Positions 31,732 to 37,711 of a stretch of DNA of 39,223 nucleotides are shown here, piece by piece. Both the position numbers and the translations under genes were made by a program. Below the pieces are notes generated by a model. The model worked only from the letters and a program-made list of their open reading frames with translations, ran no database searches and was not told where the DNA came from. The DNA is from an uncultured Oscillospiraceae bacterium (GTDB taxonomy: Bacteria > Bacillota > Clostridia > Oscillospirales > Oscillospiraceae), in NCBI GenBank assembly GCA_934655875.1, contig CAKUHB010000026.1, forward strand, positions 1 to 39,223, given 5' to 3'. Each line of letters opens with the position of its first letter. The first letter of the stretch is position 1.

Positions 31732-32253
31732 TCAGAGACGAACCTTTTCGCCCCGTCTGGCTCTCGTCTTGAGTTCCTCTCTCGTCTTTCTGGACCACTG
31801 CTCCGGGCTTTCGGCAAACGCACCGCAGCCGCTCTGTGCCATTCCTCCCTCCCGCGGGCGGAGATATCCCGCCTGCATCGCGGCCGTCAGCTCTTCTCTC
31901 GCGCGGCGCGCGCCATACGCCACAGCGCTCTTCCGAAGCTCCTGTAAATGTGTCAGCTCGTAAGCGCTTTTCGCGTCGACGCCCCGCACGACCAGCCGCA
32001 TGAACGCCGGATCGTCCAGCGCCTGCGCCAGCTCCGCCTGCGGATACACCTCGCGCACCTGCTCAAACTGCCCGCGCAGCCGTTCATAGCCCGCGCGCAT
32101 GGCCTGCTCGCGCTGCTCCTGTGTCTGCGGGAGCTTTCCGTCCGGCGACATCTGCGCCAGCCGCTCCGCCTGCTCCGGTGCAGCTTCGGCTGCTGCGTCC
32201 GGCTCCGGCTTCGCCTGCTCCGCGAACAGCTGTAACCAATGCATCTTTTTCAT
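31732..32253 (-). CDS. Phage scaffold protein with Prp-like cleavage site
   Basis: This is a 173-residue, acidic, helical protein with the Gln/Glu/Ala-rich profile of scaffolds (KLPQTQEQREQAMRAGYERL, VREVYPQAELAQALDDPAFM). It begins MKKMHWLQLFAEQAKPEPD. LQLFA at residues 7-11 matches the Prp recognition pattern, with a cut predicted between Phe10 and Ala11. It lies between the protease and the capsid gene and is coupled to the protease by an ATGA overlap. Scaffold guides head assembly and then leaves. Confidence 0.8.
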   Translation of the reverse strand: MKKMHWLQLFAEQAKPEPDAAAEAAPEQAERLAQMSPDGKLPQTQEQREQAMRAGYERLRGQFEQVREVYPQAELAQALDDPAFMRLVVRGVDAKSAYELTHLQELRKSAVAYGARRAREELTAAMQAGYLRPREGGMAQSGCGAFAESPEQWSRKTREELKTRARRGEKVRL

Positions 32254-32624
32254 TCCGTTTCCTCCTTCTGCCCGTCAGGTGGGCGCACCCCGGATTCCTG
32301 CATGCTATTTTCAGAGTGACCGTCACTCAAAATCCGCACATATGCCGGATACCGCTCCGCAAGCAGCCGGTATCCCGCGCGGGCCACGTCAAACATCGTC
32401 TCCGCCCGCGCCTGTTCCCGCTCCTCCGGCCAGACCTCCAGCCGGAACGCTCCGCATGCCGCTTCCACGGCCGGCGGCACAGTAAGACCCTCTGCCTGCA
32501 CCGCTTCGGCCAGCGCAAAGGCCAGCATCGAAGCCGCCGCGCAGACAATGTCGCTGCCGTACCGCGAAAACCCCGCGTGCCCGTGCACCCGCAGCGCTGT
32601 TTTCCCCATCTGCACCGTGATCAT
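32250..32624 (-). CDS. Phage-encoded Prp-like cysteine protease (prohead protease)
   Basis: This is a 124-residue protein matching the ribosomal-processing cysteine protease family (Prp). The start MITVQMGKTALRVHGHAGFS is followed by YGSDIVCAAASMLAFALAEA. His16 and Cys28 are 12 residues apart, as His22 and Cys34 are in S. aureus Prp. Host Prp trims ribosomal protein L27, and in staphylococcal phage 80alpha host Prp also processes capsid and scaffold proteins. Here the copy lies inside the head module, coupled to portal and scaffold by ATGA overlaps on both sides. Both structural neighbours carry LQ(L/M)FA sites. A dedicated prohead protease is the clear inference. The C-terminal 20 residues (EESG-free polar tail) are phage-specific. 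Confidence 0.87.
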   Translation of the reverse strand: MITVQMGKTALRVHGHAGFSRYGSDIVCAAASMLAFALAEAVQAEGLTVPPAVEAACGAFRLEVWPEEREQARAETMFDVARAGYRLLAERYPAYVRILSDGHSENSMQESGVRPPDGQKEETE

Positions 32625-34504
32625 TCCGGCTGCCCCGCCTGCGCGGCCTGCTGTCTGGCCTTCTGCACCTGCCGCGGCTCCTCCTGCTGCGTCATCCGGC
32701 TGACGCGGACGGCTCCGGCACTCGCGCCCGGCTCCGCCGCGCTGGACGCCGCAAGCTGCGCATACAGCTCCGGCTCATACCGTCCGGCCAGCATCAGCGC
32801 CAGCTGCTGCCACCGCAGCTGCTGCGCGCCGGACTGCACCTTCTGCAAGACCTGTTCCTTGCCGTCAAAATCCATCATGTCGAGACAAGCCAGCGCCTGC
32901 CGCTCCATCTCCGGCCGGAAGAAGCCCAGCTGGAAAAACTGCAAGGCCAGCTCGTTCTGCGCCAGCTTTGTGTATTCCGCATGCTTCTGCGCCGTGACCT
33001 TCACATCAAACACCGGCGTGCGGCAAAGTCCGTCCGCGCCAAGGCTCTGCGCCTTGAGATGTGCGTTGCAGTACGACACATAGTCCTCCGCGCCGCTCGT
33101 GCCCGTAATACGGAACTTGCGCGGCAGATCGTAGAACTGCCGGATACGCTCAATGACCATCCGGATCATCCGCGCATACGCCCGATAGGCCGATTTTGTC
33201 GCCGCGCGCGAGCTGCGCCCGGACGCTTCCTGCAAGGCCGCGATGGCCGAAGCCGCCGTCACGCCGGAAGCGACCTGTCCGTTCGTCACGTCCGTGTTGC
33301 CGGTCGTCCATTTGAGCTCCTCGATCTTGTTGTTCAGCACCTGCACGCACACCGCCGGCAGCGGATTGACCTGCACCTGCTGCAAGGAGTCCTGCCCCAG
33401 ATTGCCGTCCACATGCACGAACGGCTTGCGCCAGTCCGCATATTCCTGCTCGTTGACCGAGCCGTCCGTCCGGCGGAACCAGCGCGGCGTGGCCGCCATG
33501 ATCGTGTTTTTGACGATCGCCTGATCCATCCGGTCGATCTGCTCCTGCGCGCCCTTGCCGATCTCAATGTAGCCGTATCCGCAGATCGAGCCCTCCACCG
33601 GAAACAGCCGGTCAAAGATAAACGGATAGTCCCCATCGTCATACAGTCCCCGCTCGCAGGCCGGCGCGCGCACCGGCAGCTGCACCAGAACCGGTTTCCC
33701 GGTCTCCGGATCTGTCTGCTCCCGCATCACCGACGGAACGAACGTGTCATTTTCCGTCGCGTACAGAACCGTCTCGCCCACATACTTGCAGTAGTGCAGC
33801 ACCTGCCTGCCGCCCACGCGCTTTTTGTAGTACCAGTCCACCACCACGCTCTTGTCCGACACATCCACCGCGTCGTCCGTCCGGTATCTTGCCACCTGCA
33901 CACTGCCCGCGCCGAGCTTGCCCGCCAACTGCGGATAGGCCGCCAGCAGCGTCTGGTTGTTCTCCAGCTCCAGATAAAACACGTTCCGCGACTTCTGGAT
34001 GTCCGTCACACCCGGCTCCCAGAACAGGTTCAGCACGTTGACCGGCCGGATCGAGATATCCCCCAGCCCGCCCAGCTTGTCCTGATCCCAGTACACGCCC
34101 CAGATGCCGGTGCCCTGCTTCATCTTCTGCCAGCAGGTGTCCGAATAGACCTCCTCAAAGTCATTCTGCTCCAGAATGCACGGGATGATCGACGAGAGCA
34201 TCTGCGCTTCCTGCCGGTCGTCCGGCTCGCGCGGCCGAATGTTCGGCTCCGGATAGGCCGCGATCGCGTCGGCATGCTTGCCCATGATAACGTTGAACAG
34301 CCAGCCGGACGCCGGACGGTCGTCGTCCGGATTGCCCTTGTCCGCAAACTGCCGCCACTGGCGCAGCTTCCACCAGTCCTCGTCGGCCAGCACGCGCCGC
34401 TCCAGATTCTGCTTGCCCTGCTGATAGCGGCGCAGAATGTCTGCCGCCCTCCGCAGCTCCTGCTGTCCGATCACCGGGACAGCCGTTGTCCGTAATTCCT
34501 CCAT
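32621..34504 (-). CDS. Phage portal protein
   Basis: This is a 627-residue protein of the large portal type. Notable segments are LADEDWWKLRQWRQFADKGN, WLFNVIMGKHADAIAAYPEP, DTCWQKMKQGTGIWGVYWDQ, DISIRPVNVLNLFWEPGVTD and QEQIDRMDQAIVKNTIMAAT. Portals form the 12-subunit ring through which DNA enters. Length and motifs resemble portals of short-tailed phages with P22/N4-type heads more than the roughly 450-residue HK97 type. The C-terminus (after about 580) is Ala/Gln-rich. It starts 10 bases after the terminase stop with AGGAGGAG and overlaps the protease gene by ATGA. Confidence 0.87.
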   Translation of the reverse strand: MEELRTTAVPVIGQQELRRAADILRRYQQGKQNLERRVLADEDWWKLRQWRQFADKGNPDDDRPASGWLFNVIMGKHADAIAAYPEPNIRPREPDDRQEAQMLSSIIPCILEQNDFEEVYSDTCWQKMKQGTGIWGVYWDQDKLGGLGDISIRPVNVLNLFWEPGVTDIQKSRNVFYLELENNQTLLAAYPQLAGKLGAGSVQVARYRTDDAVDVSDKSVVVDWYYKKRVGGRQVLHYCKYVGETVLYATENDTFVPSVMREQTDPETGKPVLVQLPVRAPACERGLYDDGDYPFIFDRLFPVEGSICGYGYIEIGKGAQEQIDRMDQAIVKNTIMAATPRWFRRTDGSVNEQEYADWRKPFVHVDGNLGQDSLQQVQVNPLPAVCVQVLNNKIEELKWTTGNTDVTNGQVASGVTAASAIAALQEASGRSSRAATKSAYRAYARMIRMVIERIRQFYDLPRKFRITGTSGAEDYVSYCNAHLKAQSLGADGLCRTPVFDVKVTAQKHAEYTKLAQNELALQFFQLGFFRPEMERQALACLDMMDFDGKEQVLQKVQSGAQQLRWQQLALMLAGRYEPELYAQLAASSAAEPGASAGAVRVSRMTQQEEPRQVQKARQQAAQAGQPE

Positions 34505-34514
34505 GGTCTCCTCC

Positions 34515-35870
34515 TTAGCTTTTGAGCTGATCGAGCGGATCGCTCCAGATCGCTGCCGTCTCCGGCTCCGCCATCGGGCTTACCGGCCGCGACATGCAGA
34601 AATACCGCCACTCGTCGCACACATGATCCTCCATCGTCGTATCCAGATCCTCCGGCCGCACCGGCGAATACAGCATCTGCGGCACCGTCCGGATGAACGC
34701 CCGGCAGGTCTCAAACACATACATGCGCGGATAGCCGTTTTGATCAAATTGCAGCCGGTAATGGCACTGCATCCAGCCCGCGATGCGCGCATTGTCGCCC
34801 GGTGTAAAATATACGCCGTACCGCGCCGCCGTCTGCGCCACGCTCTCGCCGCGTGAAGCGTCCCAGATGGCCGGGTCGGCCACGCCCGTGATCTGCCGCC
34901 CCTTCAGCCACGGATGCTCCGTCTCCAGCTTCCGGATCTCCGCAAACTGCCGGTCCGGCGTCCACTTGACGCCCTCGTTCGGCGTCTTTGTGCAGCCGTA
35001 CAGCTCCAGAATGCGGTAAATGACCCCGTCATAATCGACCGCCCACCACGCGCAGGAGAACGGCTTCCCGTAGCCAAAGTCATAGCTCCGGCAGATCGTC
35101 CAGCCCTTGTCCGGTGCAAACGGCGCGATCACATGCGTCCACTGCCGATCCTTATAATGCGCCGGCACGTTCCGGAACTCCTCGAAAAACTGCCCCTCAT
35201 ACACGTCCCACGACCCGTGCAGCCATGCCTCGCGCAGCTTCGGCGGCAGCGTCTGCAACTGCCGAAGATATTCCGGCTGCCGCTTCATAAGCACCTTGTT
35301 GTCCGTCACCAGCGCCTGTACGAAGCTGTAATTCTCCGGCTCCTCGCCGTCCTCAAACCGCCGGTCGATAAACAGCCGCTTGAAATACCCGTGGCTCGGC
35401 CCGCCGGGATTGAGCGTGTAATAGGTCCGTTTCGGAAAGCCGTTTGTCCCGCGCACACAGGCGTTGATCGCGTCGATCCACGGCTTTTGCAGCTGTCCGG
35501 CTTCATCCAGAAAGACCACATCATATTCCGCGCCCTGATACTGTCCCATGTCCCCATCGCATGCACAGTAGCCAAAGCAGATCGTCGAGCCGTTCGGAAA
35601 TTCGAACCGCTTGTCGCCCGCGCGATACCTTGCCGTCTGCCCCAGCTCCTGCCGCAATGGGTCAATGTGGTTGTTTTGCAGCTCCCGCAGGCTCTTTCGC
35701 ACGATCAGTACCTTGATCCCCGGATACCGCAGCGCCAGCAGCTTCGCCTTTGTCCGCACGGCCCAGCTCTTTCCGCCGCCGCGCGCGCCGCCGTAGGCAA
35801 TGTGCCGGTGCCGGTCGAGCAAAAACTGCCGCTGCTTCTCGTTCGGCGCGCCGAGCGTCAGCTGCTTCAT
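34515..35870 (-). CDS. Phage terminase large subunit
   Basis: This is a 451-residue packaging motor and nuclease. Walker A is GGARGGGKSWAVRTK (28-42), and Walker B is YDVVFLDEAGQLQKP (about 115-129) with the catalytic Glu. The nuclease domain has SYDFGYGKPFSC, VADPAIWDASRG and a final acidic pair in MEDHVCDEWRYFC, the expected three Asp clusters of the RNase H-like fold. Full length and all motifs are intact, so packaging may still work. It overlaps the small upstream gene by ATGA. Confidence 0.95.
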   Translation of the reverse strand: MKQLTLGAPNEKQRQFLLDRHRHIAYGGARGGGKSWAVRTKAKLLALRYPGIKVLIVRKSLRELQNNHIDPLRQELGQTARYRAGDKRFEFPNGSTICFGYCACDGDMGQYQGAEYDVVFLDEAGQLQKPWIDAINACVRGTNGFPKRTYYTLNPGGPSHGYFKRLFIDRRFEDGEEPENYSFVQALVTDNKVLMKRQPEYLRQLQTLPPKLREAWLHGSWDVYEGQFFEEFRNVPAHYKDRQWTHVIAPFAPDKGWTICRSYDFGYGKPFSCAWWAVDYDGVIYRILELYGCTKTPNEGVKWTPDRQFAEIRKLETEHPWLKGRQITGVADPAIWDASRGESVAQTAARYGVYFTPGDNARIAGWMQCHYRLQFDQNGYPRMYVFETCRAFIRTVPQMLYSPVRPEDLDTTMEDHVCDEWRYFCMSRPVSPMAEPETAAIWSDPLDQLKS

Positions 35871-36121
35871 TCGGCAAACTCCTCCGCATCCTTCTCAAAC
35901 ACGACCCGCACGCCCTCCGTCTCATCCTCCGGCCCGGCCAGCTCCTGCCGGATCTCCATGGCCTGCTTCATCACCTTGGCAAGTTCCCCCAGATCCTTGC
36001 ACAGTGTCTCGCCCTCCTTGATCTGGTCGAGCAGTCGCCTGGAGATCGTCTCCAGCGCCCGTTCGAGATTGCCGGACGCCTTGCCGATCGGATCCTTTCT
36101 TTTTCCGGCCGTCTCAGTCAT
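35867..36121 (-). CDS. Possible terminase small subunit
   Basis: This is an 84-residue helical protein (NLERALETISRRLLDQIKEG, DLGELAKVMKQAMEIRQELA) with an acidic tail. Its position directly before the large terminase, with a 4-base overlap, and its size fit a small terminase or DNA-recognition partner, but a helix-turn-helix is not obvious. I start at ATG 36121 with GAGG 7 bases upstream; ATG 36127 is too close. Confidence 0.6.
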   Translation of the reverse strand: MTETAGKRKDPIGKASGNLERALETISRRLLDQIKEGETLCKDLGELAKVMKQAMEIRQELAGPEDETEGVRVVFEKDAEEFAE

Positions 36122-36338
36122 CGGCATACCTCGCGTTGATCGCCGTGTACAGCTCGCACTTCTCGCAGTTCTTTGTCCGGCAGAAAATTTCCATCTGCTG
36201 CTTTTTCGCCCGCAGCGACAGAAACGTCAGCCGCAGAAAGCTCCCGTCCGTGATCCCCTCACAGAAAATGCTCTTCCCGCTGTCCTCTCTGTAAAACGGA
36301 CACCATACCGGCTGCTGCTCCGGTTCCTGAAATCTCAT
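36114..36338 (-). CDS. Small Cys-rich phage protein
   Basis: This is a 74-residue protein with Cys residues in VWCPFYREDSGK, SIFCEGITDGSF, EIFCRTKNCEKCELYTAINA. The CPFY...CEGI...C-x4-C-x2-C layout suggests one zinc site and is common before terminase genes in Clostridia prophages, in my recollection. I start at ATG 36338, which has GGAGG 6 bases upstream. It overlaps the preceding gene by 80 bases in another frame, and both look genuine. Confidence 0.65.
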   Translation of the reverse strand: MRFQEPEQQPVWCPFYREDSGKSIFCEGITDGSFLRLTFLSLRAKKQQMEIFCRTKNCEKCELYTAINARYADD

Positions 36339-36522
36339 CTTCATCCTCCTCCCGTCGTTCCTCAAAGCCGGCCAGCGCCGCCAGCCGCTTCACGCCGATC
36401 TTCTCCAGAAGATACTCCTCCATGCATTCCGCGTGCACCGCCAGCCGCCCGGCCAGATACCGCCGCTCGCTCGCCAGCACGTCCTCCCTGCACCACGCAC
36501 ACACGCCGCAGCGCCCCGCCAT
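36259..36522 (-). CDS. Small zinc-binding phage protein, first gene of the late operon
   Basis: This is an 87-residue protein. MAGRCGVCAWCREDVLASER and LAVHAECMEEYLLEKIGVKR give C-x2-C-x2-C and H-x2-C, a treble-clef-like zinc site. The rest is charged helix. GGGAGG lies 7 bases upstream of ATG 36522. It is the first gene after the operator-controlled leftward promoter. Its C-terminal third overlaps the next gene in another frame, so the end is less certain than the start. Confidence 0.6.
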   Translation of the reverse strand: MAGRCGVCAWCREDVLASERRYLAGRLAVHAECMEEYLLEKIGVKRLAALAGFEERREEDEDEISGTGAAAGMVSVLQRGQREEHFL

Positions 36523-36566
36523 GTCAGATCCTCCCTTCAAAAATCATATTTTTATGCGATTCCAGG

Positions 36567-36595
36567 TTGACAAAAAGCACCGCCGCGGATACAAT
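36567..36595 (+). promoter_or_regulatory. Rightward promoter towards the repressor gene
   Basis: TTGACA (36567-36572), 17 bases, TACAAT (36590-36595). Transcription would start near 36602 and reach the repressor gene at 36737 after a leader of about 135 bases. It points against the leftward promoter at 36649-36677, so the two are face to face. Confidence 0.75.
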
Positions 36596-36648
36596 AAAAG
36601 TGTTGGATCTCCCGCTGCGATGTCTGTTCCTTTCGCATTTGCACCCTG

Positions 36649-36677
36649 AGTTTATCGCAATATCGTGCGATTGTCAA
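36649..36677 (-). promoter_or_regulatory. Leftward late-operon promoter with operator in the spacer
   Basis: On the minus strand, TTGACA (36672-36677), 17 bases, TAAACT (36649-36654). The palindrome ATCGCA-N6-TGCGAT (36654-36671) exactly fills the spacer. Bound repressor would block this promoter, the only strong one upstream of the 15 kb structural operon. Confidence 0.8.
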
Positions 36678-36736
36678 GGGCAGTACGTCGCATTTTAATT
36701 CGATTCTGCATATTATACAAATGCGAGGTGGCTGTT

Positions 36737-37072
36737 TTGTTTATTTATGACAGATTTGACGCGCTCATCCGCGAGACCGGCGTCACCAAAGCGTCGATCG
36801 CGCGCCGTCTCGGCCGCACGCCGACGGTCTGCCAGGACTGGAAGGCCGGCAAATCCGAGCCGAACGACGAGCAGCTGCGCATCGTCGCCGCCGCCCTCGG
36901 CACGACGCCCGCCTACCTGCGCGGCGCAACGAACCAAAAAAATCTCCCCGCCGCAGACGCGCCCGGCGAGGAGGATCCGCTCGACGCGCAGCTCAGGGAG
37001 CTTCTTTCTCATGCCGACGATGATCTGAAGCAGGCCATGATCGCGTTTTTAGAGCGTTTTCAAAAAAAATAA
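36737..37072 (+). CDS. XRE family phage repressor
   Basis: This is a 111-residue protein with an N-terminal helix-turn-helix (FDALIRETGVTKASIARRLG, RTPTVCQDWKAGKSEPNDEQ, LRIVAAALGTTPAYLRG) and a short helical C-terminus (DAQLRELLSHADDDLKQAMI) that may dimerise. No peptidase or RecA-responsive domain is present, so induction would need an antirepressor. I start at TTG 36737 with GAGG 8 bases upstream; the conserved fold begins at this point. It faces away from the structural operon across the operator region, as expected of a lysogeny repressor. Confidence 0.85.
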   Translation: MFIYDRFDALIRETGVTKASIARRLGRTPTVCQDWKAGKSEPNDEQLRIVAAALGTTPAYLRGATNQKNLPAADAPGEEDPLDAQLRELLSHADDDLKQAMIAFLERFQKK

Positions 37073-37184
37073 GAAACTGTTGTTTTTCTTCGCGGTTCAG
37101 CTCCTGAAATAACCGCAGAATCGTCTCATCCGAGCCGTCCTGCCCTGTGTGCGCGCCGTGGTCTTCCCATCGGGTCTGTGCCAT
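36993..37184 (-). CDS. Small protein antisense to the repressor 3' end
   Basis: This is a 63-residue frame. MAQTRWEDHGAHTGQDGSDE is followed by a helix ILRLFQELNREEKQQFLIFF. AGGAG lies 10 bases upstream of ATG 37184 and a good promoter is at 37249-37277. Its last 80 bases overlap the repressor gene on the other strand. The helix pattern is like C-termini of small regulators. Expression would also produce antisense RNA to the repressor. It may be coding, regulatory or both. Confidence 0.45.
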   Translation of the reverse strand: MAQTRWEDHGAHTGQDGSDETILRLFQELNREEKQQFLIFFENALKTRSWPASDHRRHEKEAP

Positions 37185-37248
37185 CCTGCATCCACTCCTA
37201 AAATTCCGGTCCATTCTTTCAGATTCTTACGTTTGAGGCAGTACCTGT

Positions 37249-37277
37249 ATATTAAAACATTTGTTTTATTTTTTCAA
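37249..37277 (-). promoter_or_regulatory. Promoter with palindrome upstream of the small antisense gene
   Basis: On the minus strand, TTGAAA (37272-37277), 17 bases, TAATAT (37249-37254). The palindrome TAAAACA-N2-TGTTTTA (37253-37268) lies in the spacer, the same arrangement as at the late promoter but with a different sequence. Confidence 0.6.
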
Positions 37278-37382
37278 GATGGCAGAACCGCCAAAGTATC
37301 GACAAAATTTTCTACCCCCGTCTGTCCGATTTTGTCCGAATAACGGGACTCTTGTCGAATCCTGCCGCGTCGATTTCCGTTC

Positions 37383-37411
37383 TTGACGCGCTTTCCATTT
37401 GGTGTTAAAAT
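37383..37411 (+). promoter_or_regulatory. Promoter of the broken tRNA-Leu
   Basis: TTGACG (37383-37388), 17 bases ending TGT, TAAAAT (37406-37411). It is placed correctly for a start about 10 bases before the tRNA-Leu 5' end. Confidence 0.8.
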
Positions 37412-37420
37412 AACTCCGTT

Positions 37421-37495
37421 GCCGGTGTGGTGGAATGGCAGACACAAGGGACTTAAAATCCGGTGGGTCTATTTGCCCGCCGAACCTTAAGTCCC
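37421..37495 (+). pseudogene. tRNA-Leu (TAA) 5' part fused to a large hairpin
   Basis: From 37421, GCCGGTG, the D arm and the anticodon arm AGGGA-CTTAAAA-TCC (anticodon TAA at 37454-37456) are normal for tRNA-Leu. After TCC the sequence departs: the T arm is degenerate and no 3' acceptor strand or CCA follows. Instead GGGACTTAA (37448-37456) pairs with TTAAGTCCC (37487-37495), enclosing CGGTGGG/CCCGCCG (37461-37467/37476-37482). It cannot make a functional tRNA as it stands. It may be an attachment-site remnant of an integration, or a decayed or repurposed gene. Confidence 0.75.
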
Positions 37496-37543
37496 CAGTA
37501 AAATCAAGCGTTTTTCAGTTTTTATTTCCCGAATCAATAGCTC

Positions 37544-37567
37544 AGTTCTCTCCTGAGTTCTCTCCTG
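37544..37567 (+). repeat. Tandem 12-base direct repeat
   Basis: AGTTCTCTCCTG occurs twice without a gap (37544-37555, 37556-37567). It is followed by the palindrome CTGTAA-T-TTACAG just upstream of the intact tRNA-Leu. Short direct repeats near a tRNA and an integrase gene can be arm-type integrase sites; this is inference. Confidence 0.6.
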
Positions 37568-37589
37568 TCTGTAATTTACAGTTTTATAT

Positions 37590-37676
37590 GCCGCTGTGAT
37601 GGAATCGGTAGACATAGTGGACTTAAAATTCACCGGTAGAAATACTGTACGGGTTCGAGTCCCGTCAGCGGCACCA
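37590..37676 (+). tRNA. tRNA-Leu (TAA)
   Basis: This is a complete type II tRNA. Acceptor GCCGCTG pairs with CAGCGGC (37590-37596/37666-37672), and the anticodon stem is GTGGA/TTCAC with loop CTTAAAA (37622-37628) and anticodon TAA at 37624-37626. A long variable arm, the T arm ACGGG-TTCGAGT-CCCGT, discriminator A and an encoded CCA (37674-37676) follow. It differs at many positions from the broken tRNA-Leu 95 bases upstream, so it is not a simple duplicate. Confidence 0.95.
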
Positions 37677-37680
37677 CCGT

Positions 37681-37711
37681 CAGGGCAAGCATTGCTTGCC
37701 CTGATTCTTTT
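37681..37711 (+). terminator. Terminator after tRNA-Leu
   Basis: The stem CAGGGCAAGC/GCTTGCCCTG (37681-37690/37694-37703) has an ATT loop and is followed by ATTCTTTTTT. It also lies just past the integrase stop on the other strand. Confidence 0.85.

Larger units (their letters stand above)
36555..36726. promoter_or_regulatory. Repressor operator region with seven TGCGA/TCGCA half-sites
   Basis: The pentamer TGCGA or its complement occurs at 36555, 36616, 36633, 36655, 36666, 36688 and 36722. Three pairs form palindromes: TGCGA-N12-TCGCA (36616-36637), ATCGCA-N6-TGCGAT (36654-36671) and TCGCATTT-N23-AAATGCGA (36688-36726 region). This density is far above chance for a 5-mer in 170 bases, and it surrounds two opposing promoters next to a helix-turn-helix gene. 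Confidence 0.75.
21256..37200. mobile_element. Compact prophage-like block, short-tailed type, no integrase
   Basis: About 16 kb of tightly packed minus-strand phage genes run from packaging (36.5 kb) to lysis (21.3 kb). A repressor faces rightwards at 36737. Terminase, portal, Prp-like protease, scaffold, N4-gp56-like capsid, connectors, hub, fibres, holin-like proteins and amidase are all present and intact. No tape measure, tail tube, sheath, integrase, recombination or replication gene is visible. GC is similar to the host. The right boundary is uncertain, somewhere between 37184 and the tRNA-Leu promoter at 37383. The left boundary is between 21219 and 21256. Confidence 0.75.

Noticed and set aside
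21256..37200. Classical Rhodobacter-type gene transfer agent
   Set aside because: There is no tape measure, tail tube or GTA-type head gene order. The head module is N4-gp56/Prp type, and a phage repressor switch is present.
21252..37271. 10-base repeat TGTTTTATTT at both prophage borders (21252 and 37262) as attachment sites
   Set aside because: It is too short and AT-rich to exceed chance between two roughly 200-base regions, and no integrase belonging to this block is present.
37421..37676. tRNA-Leu(TAA) interrupted by a group I intron
   Set aside because: The insert position and size (under 200 bases) do not fit. No group I core elements were seen, and the downstream tRNA-Leu has its own complete 5' half with a different acceptor stem.
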